Source: Lachnospiraceae bacterium (GTDB taxonomy: Bacteria > Bacillota > Clostridia > Lachnospirales > Lachnospiraceae). Taken from it: 64,000 bases of DNA. Below are positions 27,260 to 35,997 of this stretch, in pieces. Numbering within the stretch: the stretch's first letter is position 1; each line of letters begins with the position of its first letter. A model generated the notes under the pieces. That model was not told the origin of the DNA and did not search any database. It worked only from the letters and a program-made list of their open reading frames with translations. The position numbers were made by a program, and so were the translations under genes. Where the stretch lies: NCBI GenBank assembly GCA_017449075.1, contig JAFSKG010000036.1, positions 32,978 through 96,977 of the forward strand, written 5' to 3'.

Positions 27260-29037
27260 TGCTTAGAGTGGTGCTAACAAGTATATTTGTCTTTTGTGTA
27301 TCTCAATGTATATGTACTGGCAGAGTGCAATTTATACCAAAACGAAAAGGAATGATTATATACAATTTTCTGGTAGTATTTTGTATCTATTCATTTTTAA
27401 ATATATTTATAAATAATTATCAAATTAACTTTTTATTTATAATAACATTTTTTTATTTGATTTCAATAGCAATGTATTATGTGCATGAGTTTAGAGGAAC
27501 AAATATAAATCTTTCAGATATTCTATCACTTAATACTGCGAAGGAAGTCGCAGGGGGATATAAATACGAGATTAAGCCTATATTTATATTAGTGCTGCTA
27601 TTTATTGTTGCTGAATATATACTACATATTTTTGTGTTAAAAATTAATATAGTTGGCATACTTGAACAAAAGTTTAAAACAAATATTGGGAGATATGTTT
27701 TTTTCTGGAATGAGATATTTCAAATACTGTGTTTTTTGTTATCGTTTTTCTTCCTAAAGGACAAAATATCACAAAAACAGTATGATTATTCGTTAAATGC
27801 AGGTGAAAATGAAGGCTATATTTACAATTTCTTTTCATCTATTCCAATATTTCATAGAAGCAGAGAAGATGCGCTTTTGGCTGAAAAAACTGCACTAGAT
27901 TTTATAAAAACAGTGTTTGGGATTGCTAAAGAAAATATTAAGAATAAGAACACAAAAAGTTCACACGATTATGTCACTATTTGTAATAGTAGATTTAAAG
28001 ATTATACATTACAGAATCCTGAAGCGCCACATATATTGGTCATAATGAATGAGAGTTTTGGAACTGCACATAGAAGAATAAAGACTAATATAGAAGTAAC
28101 GCCATATTATGATAGTTTATCCAATGTTACTAAAGGAAATTTATTTGTTAATACCTTTGGTGGTGGTACAGCTAACACTGAGTTTGAATTCTTGACAGGT
28201 ATGACTATTGGAAATTACCCATACCCTGTTATGCCATATAATAATTTTGTTAAAAGAAAAAAATATAGCATTGCAAGATATTTTAATAATCTAGGTTATA
28301 AAACTATCGCTATGCACCCATACACAGCAACAAATTATCATCGAGATAAAGTTTATAAAAGATTTGGATTTGACGAGTTGTTGTTTTATGAAGATTTTAA
28401 AAACAAGCAATATGTTAGAAACTTCGTAAGCGATAGGTCAATGTACGAAGAGATAATTAGAAGGTTTAGAAGCGTAAGGTCAAATGGACATAAATTGTTT
28501 TTGTTTGGGATTACTATGCAGAATCATAGTGGCTATAAGGACTTTGATGGAGCAGAAGTTTTATCTCATATGACGAATTATAAGGATAGAGAGGCAGTTG
28601 ATGCATATTTGTCGCTTATGAAAATTTCTGATGAGGCTATTGAATTACTTATTAATTATTTTGACAGCATTGAAGACCATGTCATGATATTGTTCTTTGG
28701 AGACCACAATGCAAGTTTTGGTACAGAGATTAATAAGATTGTTTATGAACAAGGTCTAGATTATGAATGTTCAAATGCATATATGACTCCATTTTTCATA
28801 TACGACAATAAAAATAGAAAAGATGAGTATATAGATGCTATTTCTGCTAACTTTTTGAGCATAGAGTTGCTCAAAAAGGCGAAATTACCTTTTGATGCAT
28901 TACACGATATGTTAAATGAATTATATAAAAAGTATTCAGTTTATAACTATCACAAGGCATTAAAAAAAGACGATGGAAAACTCTACGATATACCATACGA
29001 TAAGTTTATGAGATTGGAAAAGGAATATCTTAAGTAA
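27259..29037 (+). CDS. LTA synthase-like membrane sulfatase (polyglycerol-phosphate transferase family)
   Basis: This 592-aa protein has about five N-terminal membrane segments (to about residue 175) and a large extracellular sulfatase-fold domain, the architecture of lipoteichoic acid synthases. Enzymes of this family move glycerol phosphate from phosphatidylglycerol onto a growing surface polymer. The nucleophile is likely T304 in GGGTANTEFEFLTG. Metal-site segments are VIMNESFG, MHPYTATNYHRD and FFGDHNASFG. Membrane topology and the exact product cannot be fixed from sequence; a phosphoglycerol transferase for another glycan is the alternative. It is coupled to glmM and to the cysteine desulfurase gene by TAATG junctions at both ends. 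Confidence 0.88.
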   Translation: MLRVVLTSIFVFCVSQCICTGRVQFIPKRKGMIIYNFLVVFCIYSFLNIFINNYQINFLFIITFFYLISIAMYYVHEFRGTNINLSDILSLNTAKEVAGGYKYEIKPIFILVLLFIVAEYILHIFVLKINIVGILEQKFKTNIGRYVFFWNEIFQILCFLLSFFFLKDKISQKQYDYSLNAGENEGYIYNFFSSIPIFHRSREDALLAEKTALDFIKTVFGIAKENIKNKNTKSSHDYVTICNSRFKDYTLQNPEAPHILVIMNESFGTAHRRIKTNIEVTPYYDSLSNVTKGNLFVNTFGGGTANTEFEFLTGMTIGNYPYPVMPYNNFVKRKKYSIARYFNNLGYKTIAMHPYTATNYHRDKVYKRFGFDELLFYEDFKNKQYVRNFVSDRSMYEEIIRRFRSVRSNGHKLFLFGITMQNHSGYKDFDGAEVLSHMTNYKDREAVDAYLSLMKISDEAIELLINYFDSIEDHVMILFFGDHNASFGTEINKIVYEQGLDYECSNAYMTPFFIYDNKNRKDEYIDAISANFLSIELLKKAKLPFDALHDMLNELYKKYSVYNYHKALKKDDGKLYDIPYDKFMRLEKEYLK

Positions 29038-30194
29038 TGGTTATATATTTTGACAATTCGGCTACGACAATTGTTGACAAAGATGTTTTAAAGTCGATGA
29101 ATGATTTTAATGAGAATTATTATGCAAATCCGTCTGCATTACATCGTTTCGGATATATTGTAGAAGAAGAAGTAAAAAAATGCAGTGAAGATATTGCAAA
29201 AATTATTAATTGTGATAGTTCGGAGATTATATGGACTTCTGGTGGTAGTGAGAGTAATAATTTAGCAATACGAGGTTATATAGAAGCTTATAAAAGGATT
29301 GGCAATAGGATAATAACTACTAGCATAGAACATCCTTCAGTATACAATGTTTTTAAGAAATATGAAAAAGAAAATTTTGACGTCATATATCTTGGAGTTG
29401 ATAGAAAGGGGCATATAGATATTGAGAGTTTAAAACAATCAATAAATGAAAAAACTATTTTGGCGTCAGTAATGTTTGTCAATAACGAGATTGGATCTGT
29501 GCAAAAAATTGAAGAGATAGGTAATTTAGTTAAAGATATAAATAGTAAATGTGCATTTCATGTAGATTTTGTTCAAGGATTTTCAAAGTATAAGATAGAT
29601 GTTAAAAAGAGTAAGATAGATTTTTTATCTATCAGTGCTCATAAGTTCCATGGACCAAAGGGCGTTGGTATCTTATATAAGAATAAAGATTTTAGGATTG
29701 ACCCTTTGGTACTAGGAGGAGGGCAACAACATGGTCTTCGAGCAGGGACATTAAATACTACTGGCATAGTAGGTGCCACTATAGCTGCAAAAAATTCATA
29801 CGACAATCTAGATATAAATGTTAAAAAATTGAGAGAACTTAGAGATTATGTTATTGATGAATTAGCAAAAATTAATGATAAATATGGTATAATATCTATT
29901 AACACTTGTAAGGATGACACTTTTGCTCCACATATAGTATCAGTAAGTTTTAATGGAATTAGAGCTGAAGTTATGTTACATGCACTTGAAGAAAAAAATA
30001 TATATGTTTCCGCGGGTTCTGCCTGCTCATCACATGATAAAACAGTGAGTAGCACATTGAGAAGTATAGGACTTGGTAAAGATATTGCAGGTTCAACTAT
30101 AAGATTATCTTTTGGCAAATATAATACAAAAGAAGAGGTGGATTATTTCATTAAATCAATTGATGAGATTATACCAAAACTTAAATTAAAATAA
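29037..30194 (+). CDS. Cysteine desulfurase (NifS/IscS family)
   Basis: This 385-aa PLP enzyme removes sulfur from cysteine for Fe-S clusters, thio-modified tRNA and similar uses. The N-terminus is YFDNSATTIVD, the PLP lysine is K203 in SAHKFHGPKG, and the active cysteine is C330 in SAGSACSSHDK. The SSxxxT spacing around C330 and the short active-site loop place it near NifS/IscS-type group I enzymes. No scaffold gene (iscU/nifU) or thiI is next to it, so its partner is unclear. Both ends overlap neighbours by one base (TAATG). Confidence 0.94.
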   Translation: MVIYFDNSATTIVDKDVLKSMNDFNENYYANPSALHRFGYIVEEEVKKCSEDIAKIINCDSSEIIWTSGGSESNNLAIRGYIEAYKRIGNRIITTSIEHPSVYNVFKKYEKENFDVIYLGVDRKGHIDIESLKQSINEKTILASVMFVNNEIGSVQKIEEIGNLVKDINSKCAFHVDFVQGFSKYKIDVKKSKIDFLSISAHKFHGPKGVGILYKNKDFRIDPLVLGGGQQHGLRAGTLNTTGIVGATIAAKNSYDNLDINVKKLRELRDYVIDELAKINDKYGIISINTCKDDTFAPHIVSVSFNGIRAEVMLHALEEKNIYVSAGSACSSHDKTVSSTLRSIGLGKDIAGSTIRLSFGKYNTKEEVDYFIKSIDEIIPKLKLK

Positions 30195-31603
30195 TGTTTA
30201 TGAGAATTAATGAAAAATTTAAAAAATGTATATCGTTAGCATTATCAATTTGTTTGGCTTTTGCATTGCCAAGTTCTGCTATGTGGGGAAAAACTGAAAA
30301 AGGTGGAATTTATTGGTATGAAGCAGATGGCACAGTAGCAATGGATGGTTGGAAACTTATCGATGATGATAATGATGGAGTTGGATATTATTATTATTTC
30401 AATAAGAATGGGTTTATTTTGTTAGATGATATAACTCCAGATTACAAAATTGTTGATGCTGATGGCAGAAGAATTGGTTATGATGGTAATCCTGAGTCTA
30501 AAATTATTGAAAAAATTGTTTATGGCGATGGTGACTATGATAATTCTATCTATAGTGCTGAAATTCTGGAACAGATAAAAGCTGACCAAGATATAGTTGA
30601 GGTGCAAAGAGGTGTTTTATCATCAGGGGGGTATTTGTATGCCAAAGATCCTAGTATTATAGATGGCCCGAGTCCATCTGATAACCTAGTTATAGAAGCC
30701 AATGCTGATGGTACAGCAAGATATATTCTTGGTCCAAATGTAGTATTAAAAAAGAAAAAAAATGAAAACTATTATGATCCTATGTTAAATAGAAGTTTGC
30801 AAGAGTATATTAAAAGTGGAGATAAATATAGTAAAAAAGTAAATGGTACGACTTTTAACAAATCAAAGTGGAAAGATGTTATGGCCATGAAAGGCACAGG
30901 AGCTACTATAGTATTTGAAAACCCAAAGAAAAATTTTAATAAAGTTAAAGGAAGAATAGCAACTCATTATTTCTCTTATTCAGATAGAACGACTCAATGT
31001 ACATTTTACATCTATAATGAAGACGATGGAGAAGAATTATACGCTACTTCAGATTTCAATTATAATGCAGGTGTTTCTTTTGAGTGTGTGTTTCCTAAAA
31101 AAGCATCAGCTATAAGGTTTGAACTTGAAGTAAATGGTCAATACACATCAAGGGTTTGTTATTTGAGAAACTGCGAATTTGGATTTGATAAAGAAGCATA
31201 TGAGGAAGAACTCTATGACGATGACACGGAGGCTGAATACAGACTTAGATATGGTACAGATTCAGAAGCAGAGTATTATGAAGAAGATGAGACAGAGGAT
31301 CCTTTGCTTGAGATAATGGGAGAGATTGCTCAAGAGGGAGAGGATCCTGGCGCAAGATATAGAAGGTTGAATAAGGTTGATGACGATTATTATTGGGCAA
31401 CATTTAGCTATGATGAAGATGATGATAGTATTACTGAAGCTATGAAGGCATCTATTTCAGAGGCTAAGAGAAAACTCGCAGAAGATGAAGAAAAAAGAAA
31501 TAAAGTTTCTGGACCAGCATTCGATGAAAACCTTAAAAAACAAACAGAACCGCTTGGACCTGATGGGTCATCGCGTGTTATAGAGGCTTTTGAAGGAGAT
31601 TAA
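30194..31603 (+). CDS. Secreted protein with cell-wall-binding-like repeats and an acidic C-terminal half
   Basis: This 469-aa protein has a Sec signal peptide, with a hydrophobic core about residues 12-26 and a likely cut after PSSA. Next come aromatic-rich repeats (GIYWYEADGTVAMDGWKLIDDD and YYYYFNKNGFILLDD) that resemble choline/glucan-binding wall repeats. The middle region (about 215-330) looks beta-rich and ligand-binding-like (FNKVKGRIATHYFSYSDRTTQCTFYIYNEDDG). The last 130 residues are very acidic (EELYDDDTEAEY, EEDETEDP) with no recognised domain. It probably associates with the cell surface; its substrate is unknown. The start is the ATG in TAATG, with another ATG two codons later as alternative. 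Confidence 0.82.
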   Translation: MFMRINEKFKKCISLALSICLAFALPSSAMWGKTEKGGIYWYEADGTVAMDGWKLIDDDNDGVGYYYYFNKNGFILLDDITPDYKIVDADGRRIGYDGNPESKIIEKIVYGDGDYDNSIYSAEILEQIKADQDIVEVQRGVLSSGGYLYAKDPSIIDGPSPSDNLVIEANADGTARYILGPNVVLKKKKNENYYDPMLNRSLQEYIKSGDKYSKKVNGTTFNKSKWKDVMAMKGTGATIVFENPKKNFNKVKGRIATHYFSYSDRTTQCTFYIYNEDDGEELYATSDFNYNAGVSFECVFPKKASAIRFELEVNGQYTSRVCYLRNCEFGFDKEAYEEELYDDDTEAEYRLRYGTDSEAEYYEEDETEDPLLEIMGEIAQEGEDPGARYRRLNKVDDDYYWATFSYDEDDDSITEAMKASISEAKRKLAEDEEKRNKVSGPAFDENLKKQTEPLGPDGSSRVIEAFEGD

Positions 31604-33553
31604 ATGATGAGAGATATTGACTATTTAAAATTACTTTCACGACAATTTCCTAATCAAGAAAAGACTTGCGTTGAGATTGCAAACTTGAATTCCATCTTGA
31701 CACTTCCAAAAGGGACTGAGTTCTTTTTGTCGGACTTGCATGGGGAACACGAGAGCTTCATCCATTTACTTAGGTCGGCTTCTGGTGTTATTAGATCCAA
31801 AATTAAATTTATATTTAGAGATGAGATGAGCGATGATGAGATATTAGAATTTGCCAACATAATTTATTATCCTGAAGAAAAATTAGATACTATTGATTTT
31901 AGTGATAAGAATACTTATGAATTGCAAAAAAAAATTATAATTCGTCTTATTAAAGTGGTAAAAGATATAGCAAGTAAGTATTCAAAATCTAAAGTGCGTA
32001 AATCAATAAAACAAGAGTATGTGTATTTGCTTGATGAACTTTTACTTAAAGATACAGACAGAGATAATGTAAAAAAAGAGTTTTATTATGATGAGATAAT
32101 TAATACAATAATAGAAATTGAACTTTCTAAGCGATTTATAATTGAGATGTGCCATCTAATACAAAAATTAGCAGTTGATACTTTACATATAGTAGGGGAC
32201 ATATTTGATAGAGGACCAAGACATGACTTAATACTTGATGAGTTGATAAATTTCCACAATGTAGATATAGAGTGGGGAAATCACGACATTGAATGGATGG
32301 GGGCGGCACTTGGCAATGAAACATTGATATTAAATGCACTTAGAATAGCTGTGAGATATAATTGCTATGATATGCTTGAAGATGGATATGGCATAAGCCT
32401 TAGAGCACTTAATGATTTTGCGGCTAGAATATATATGGATGACCCTTGTGAATTATTTATGCCAAAAATACTTGATGAGAATAAGTATGATGTAGTTAGA
32501 CCAAGTCTATCTGCAAAGATACAAAAAGCTCTTGCTATAATGCAGTTTAAAGTTGAAGGACAACTAATTAAGAGACATCCTGAGTATGGAATGAGTAATA
32601 GAGTAATGCTTGAACGAATTGATTTTAGCGATTTTACTGTAGATGTAAATGGAGTAAAATACAAATTGATGGATACTAACTTTCCTACAGTAGATGTTAA
32701 GAATCCTTTGAAGCTTAGTGAAGAGGAGGAGTTACTTCTTAAATCTTTGAAAGCAAGTTTCCTTCATTCAACAAAATTAAAAGAACATATTAAGTTTATG
32801 TATGATAAAGGAAGTTTGTATAAGATACATAATGGTAATCTACTTTATCATGGGATTATTCCTTTTGATAATGATGGGAGTTATGCGGTATTCAGTGGAT
32901 TTGATAATAATCAATCACTATCTGGAAAAGACTTACTTGATTATTTTGAGAACATAATAAGAAGTGCTAATAATGATTTTAAAATGCATAAATATGATTC
33001 TGATAATATTGATGCCATGTTTTATATGTGGTGTGGAAAGTTTTCTCCACTTTTTGGAAAAGATACTATAAAGACTTTTGAACTTTATTTTGTAGATGAT
33101 AAGGAAGCTCAAGTTGAAAATAAAAATGAGTACTATAAACTTTATCAAGACGAGAAGGTTGTCATAGACATACTAAAGAACTTTGGTTTAAATGAGACAG
33201 GACATATTATAAATGGACACGTACCAGTTAAAGTGCTTAAGGGAGAGAGTCCTGTAAAGGCAAATGGCAGACTTTTTATAATTGATGGCGGTATGTCAAA
33301 GAGTTATCAAAAAAGTACTGGTATAGCAGGTTATACATTAATTAGTGATTCAGTTCACCTTACTATAGCCTCTCATAAACCATTTGAAAAGGGCAAGTTC
33401 AATACTCCTGATATTAAAGAGGTAGAAAACATAGCAAAGAATGGTAGAATACGTGTGAGAGATATAGATAGAGGTAAATTAATTAAAGATAAAATTGAAG
33501 ATTTAAAAGAACTATTACATGCCTATAGAAATGGGATGATTAAAGAAGAATAA
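31604..33553 (+). CDS. fbp: Class III fructose-1,6-bisphosphatase
   Basis: This 649-aa enzyme hydrolyses fructose 1,6-bisphosphate to fructose 6-phosphate in gluconeogenesis. It belongs to the large Firmicutes class III type, a metallophosphoesterase unrelated to class I. The metal motifs are DLHGEHE (about residue 43), GDIFDRGPRHD (about 198) and GNHDIEWMG (about 225), with a later NGHVPVK near the C-terminus. The length is as expected. A GAAGGAG site precedes ATGATG; either ATG could be used. Its stop codon lies inside the foot of the terminator that ends the long gene run. Confidence 0.96.
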   Translation: MMRDIDYLKLLSRQFPNQEKTCVEIANLNSILTLPKGTEFFLSDLHGEHESFIHLLRSASGVIRSKIKFIFRDEMSDDEILEFANIIYYPEEKLDTIDFSDKNTYELQKKIIIRLIKVVKDIASKYSKSKVRKSIKQEYVYLLDELLLKDTDRDNVKKEFYYDEIINTIIEIELSKRFIIEMCHLIQKLAVDTLHIVGDIFDRGPRHDLILDELINFHNVDIEWGNHDIEWMGAALGNETLILNALRIAVRYNCYDMLEDGYGISLRALNDFAARIYMDDPCELFMPKILDENKYDVVRPSLSAKIQKALAIMQFKVEGQLIKRHPEYGMSNRVMLERIDFSDFTVDVNGVKYKLMDTNFPTVDVKNPLKLSEEEELLLKSLKASFLHSTKLKEHIKFMYDKGSLYKIHNGNLLYHGIIPFDNDGSYAVFSGFDNNQSLSGKDLLDYFENIIRSANNDFKMHKYDSDNIDAMFYMWCGKFSPLFGKDTIKTFELYFVDDKEAQVENKNEYYKLYQDEKVVIDILKNFGLNETGHIINGHVPVKVLKGESPVKANGRLFIIDGGMSKSYQKSTGIAGYTLISDSVHLTIASHKPFEKGKFNTPDIKEVENIAKNGRIRVRDIDRGKLIKDKIEDLKELLHAYRNGMIKEE

Positions 33554-33579
33554 ATGAGCCAATATGGCTCATTTTTATT
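33552..33579 (+). terminator. Intrinsic terminator at the end of the 19-gene run
   Basis: Stem AAATGAGCC / GGCTCATTT (9 bp) has a 5-base loop and a T-rich tail. The left arm starts within the fbp stop codon. It is the first clear terminator on the + strand after the promoter at 5009. Confidence 0.86.
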
Positions 33580-33607
33580 AGACAAATTTCAAATTTAATC
33601 ATATAAT
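33579..33607 (+). promoter_or_regulatory. Promoter of the SLH/MacAB/two-component operon
   Basis: TAGACA (33579-33584), a 17-base spacer and TATAAT (33602-33607) lie directly after the fbp terminator. The predicted start is near 33614. The leader carries AAAAAGG at 33614-33620 in front of a TTG start. Confidence 0.7.
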
Positions 33608-33631
33608 ATACACAAAAAGGACACATTTATT

Positions 33632-34813
33632 TTGTATCATTTTTATGTGACTTTGAAAGAATTATTTAAAAAAATCAATACTATTTTGATGATTTTAGTA
33701 TTAGTTTTTTGTTGCTTTTTTTGTAGTTTTGGAAGAACGTTTAAGACTGAAAATGATAAAATTGATGCTTTGGTGCTATTAAAGATTATTGAAGATGGTG
33801 GAAATCTTGATACAAATGTAACTAGAGCAGAGTTTTCTAAAATAATAATCAGAGCATCTGAAGATCGAAATAAGGTTGCAGATAACTTGTCAGAAGCAGT
33901 GTGCAATGACGTAAATATTGATACACCTTATGCTTCATATATCAACAAAGTTCTAGAAAAGGGATATATGTTCACATATCTTGGAGGATTGTTTAAACCA
34001 TATGATTATGTAAGCTATAGTGATTTAGCCAGAGCTTGTCTTGCACTTTTATCTTATACAAATGATGATTTTAGAGGTAATCAAGTAGTTGGAAGAAATC
34101 TGAAATTTGAGAGTCTTGGCTTAAATGAGAACATAGATAAAAAAGATTCAGAATTAGTAACTAAAAGAGATATTATAAATGGAATATATAACACGTTAAA
34201 AGAAAAACCCAATGGAAAGGATGACATTTATGGCACTCTAATATTTGATAAGTTGATTATAGATAGCGATAAGGAATTAAATGCTTCGGAGTATAAAAAA
34301 AGTAATGTAGAAGGTCCTTATGTAGCTAAAAGTATAGATGATATTAAAGTTCCATTTGAAATTACAAATTTAAATGTATATATTAATGCGATAAGAGCGA
34401 ATTATAATGATTTGAAAGACGATATAATAAACTATGGATATGCGATATATTATATTGATTTAGATAATAAATCTATATGTGCATATACAGAAAGACAAGA
34501 TATCAGTGCTCCAATTATGGTGAGAAAAGGATATATATATAAGATTTATTATGCGGCATCAGATATGCTTGTGCCATATAGAGTAGATGTTGATAAATAT
34601 AAGTACATGCTTGACAGCGAGGAAGTAAAATTTGCTTTTTCTGCAAATGGATATTTTAAAGAAGATGATTATATTATCTATTTATGCAATAAAATGAACG
34701 ATGTTACAACAGCTTACTTAGATGAAAATGGCAATAGAGTAAATAGTAATGAAGAATCAGAACCATATAATGGATCAATAATTATAGCATTTGGTTTGAG
34801 TGATATAAAGTAG
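33632..34813 (+). CDS. S-layer homology (SLH) domain protein, first of a tandem pair
   Basis: This 393-aa exported protein has a hydrophobic signal segment around residues 16-34. SLH-type motifs follow (DTNVTRAEFSKIIIRASE and YVSYSDLARACLALL), which in the family bind secondary wall polymers. The remainder (about 200-393) is a domain shared only with the next gene, so the two are tandem paralogues along their full length. The start is probably TTG at 33632, 11 bases behind AAAAGG. A GTG at 33647 is the alternative; no ATG fits. Its position before a MacAB-like exporter suggests a surface role linked to export, by inference. Confidence 0.8.
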   Translation: MYHFYVTLKELFKKINTILMILVLVFCCFFCSFGRTFKTENDKIDALVLLKIIEDGGNLDTNVTRAEFSKIIIRASEDRNKVADNLSEAVCNDVNIDTPYASYINKVLEKGYMFTYLGGLFKPYDYVSYSDLARACLALLSYTNDDFRGNQVVGRNLKFESLGLNENIDKKDSELVTKRDIINGIYNTLKEKPNGKDDIYGTLIFDKLIIDSDKELNASEYKKSNVEGPYVAKSIDDIKVPFEITNLNVYINAIRANYNDLKDDIINYGYAIYYIDLDNKSICAYTERQDISAPIMVRKGYIYKIYYAASDMLVPYRVDVDKYKYMLDSEEVKFAFSANGYFKEDDYIIYLCNKMNDVTTAYLDENGNRVNSNEESEPYNGSIIIAFGLSDIK

Positions 34814-34839
34814 TTAATGATATACGATGAGGTGCATAG

Positions 34840-35982
34840 ATGATTAAAAGAATGAAAAAAACTATATCTTTGTTTATGACTATTTGCATTTTGGTTGCAA
34901 TGCATTCGAATAGTTTTGCTGCAACAACTGCTGGACAGGAGATGAGAACACAAGTACTATACCTTGCAGATATTATTACAAATGATAATTTTATGAACGA
35001 TTTTGTGACTAGAGCTGAATTTGCAAGGATGATAGTTAAGGCATCTAAATATAAAGATAGTGTTTCTTATTCCGATTCTATTACCGCATTTTCGGATGTT
35101 GATAGTAATAGTGAATATGCTTCGTATATAAAGTTGGCAACAAAAGAAGGTTATATGTCATCATATCTTGGTGGGCTCTTTAAGCCAAATGAATTTGTGA
35201 CTTATAAAGATTTGACGAGATCCTGTCTTGCACTTTTAGGTTATGAAAATTCTGATTTTACAGGGAGTCAGATAGCAGGTAGATATGAGCTATTTTGTTC
35301 GCTAAAGATGAATGACAATATTGATAAGAATATTAATGACTTTTTGACAAAAAAAGACTGCGTAAATGGTATATATAATATGTTAAAGACAAAAGTAAAA
35401 GGCTCAAGTTCTGCATATGGAACTACTGTGTTTAAAGATATGTCTGTCAATTCAGATGGTGACTTAAATGCTACAGGACTTACTAAGACAAAATTGGAGG
35501 GTCCTTTTATCCTTAAGCGTGGCGAGGCATTTAACCTTGCAATCCCATTTGATATTGTCACTGCGAATATATTTATAAATGGGGTATCACAGACTCTTGA
35601 ACAAACTATGAGAGAATTAAATAATATGGGATACCTTGTGTATTATTATAACAAGACAACTAAAACAATATATGTTTATAAGGAGGGAACAACATTAGAA
35701 TCATCTACTATGGTAAAAAAAGGTTATGTAAACCACATATATTATAGTGCGAGTGACACTATAACTCCAACTCGCGTGCAAATAGACCTTGCTTATTATA
35801 CTTTGTCTGGCTCGGATGTAAAATTTGCCTTTTCTTATGCAGGGACAATACATGTAGGAGATCAAATCATATTCATTTATACTAAGAGTAGTACGGGAAG
35901 TGATGAAGATGATTCAGGTGATGGAGAAGTTGTGACTGAGGGAACTATAACCAATGCATATATATATAATTTAAATTATTAA
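34840..35982 (+). CDS. S-layer homology (SLH) domain protein, second of a tandem pair
   Basis: This 380-aa secreted protein has a clear Sec signal peptide (cut likely after NSFA, about residue 27). SLH motifs are FVTRAEFARMIVKAS, then FSDVDSNSEYASYIKLATKEGYMSSYLGG, and YKDLTRSCLALLGY. The C-terminal domain aligns with the upstream paralogue (for example LEGPF..., KKGYVNHIYYSASD..., DVKFAFSYAG...). It ends in an acidic serine/glycine tail. A GAGGTG ribosome binding site is present. SLH domains anchor proteins to the wall non-covalently. Only about one and a half to two SLH repeats are evident, fewer than the usual three, so binding may need both paralogues. Confidence 0.86.
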   Translation: MIKRMKKTISLFMTICILVAMHSNSFAATTAGQEMRTQVLYLADIITNDNFMNDFVTRAEFARMIVKASKYKDSVSYSDSITAFSDVDSNSEYASYIKLATKEGYMSSYLGGLFKPNEFVTYKDLTRSCLALLGYENSDFTGSQIAGRYELFCSLKMNDNIDKNINDFLTKKDCVNGIYNMLKTKVKGSSSAYGTTVFKDMSVNSDGDLNATGLTKTKLEGPFILKRGEAFNLAIPFDIVTANIFINGVSQTLEQTMRELNNMGYLVYYYNKTTKTIYVYKEGTTLESSTMVKKGYVNHIYYSASDTITPTRVQIDLAYYTLSGSDVKFAFSYAGTIHVGDQIIFIYTKSSTGSDEDDSGDGEVVTEGTITNAYIYNLNY

Positions 35983-35997
35983 AGTAACGGGGACATT

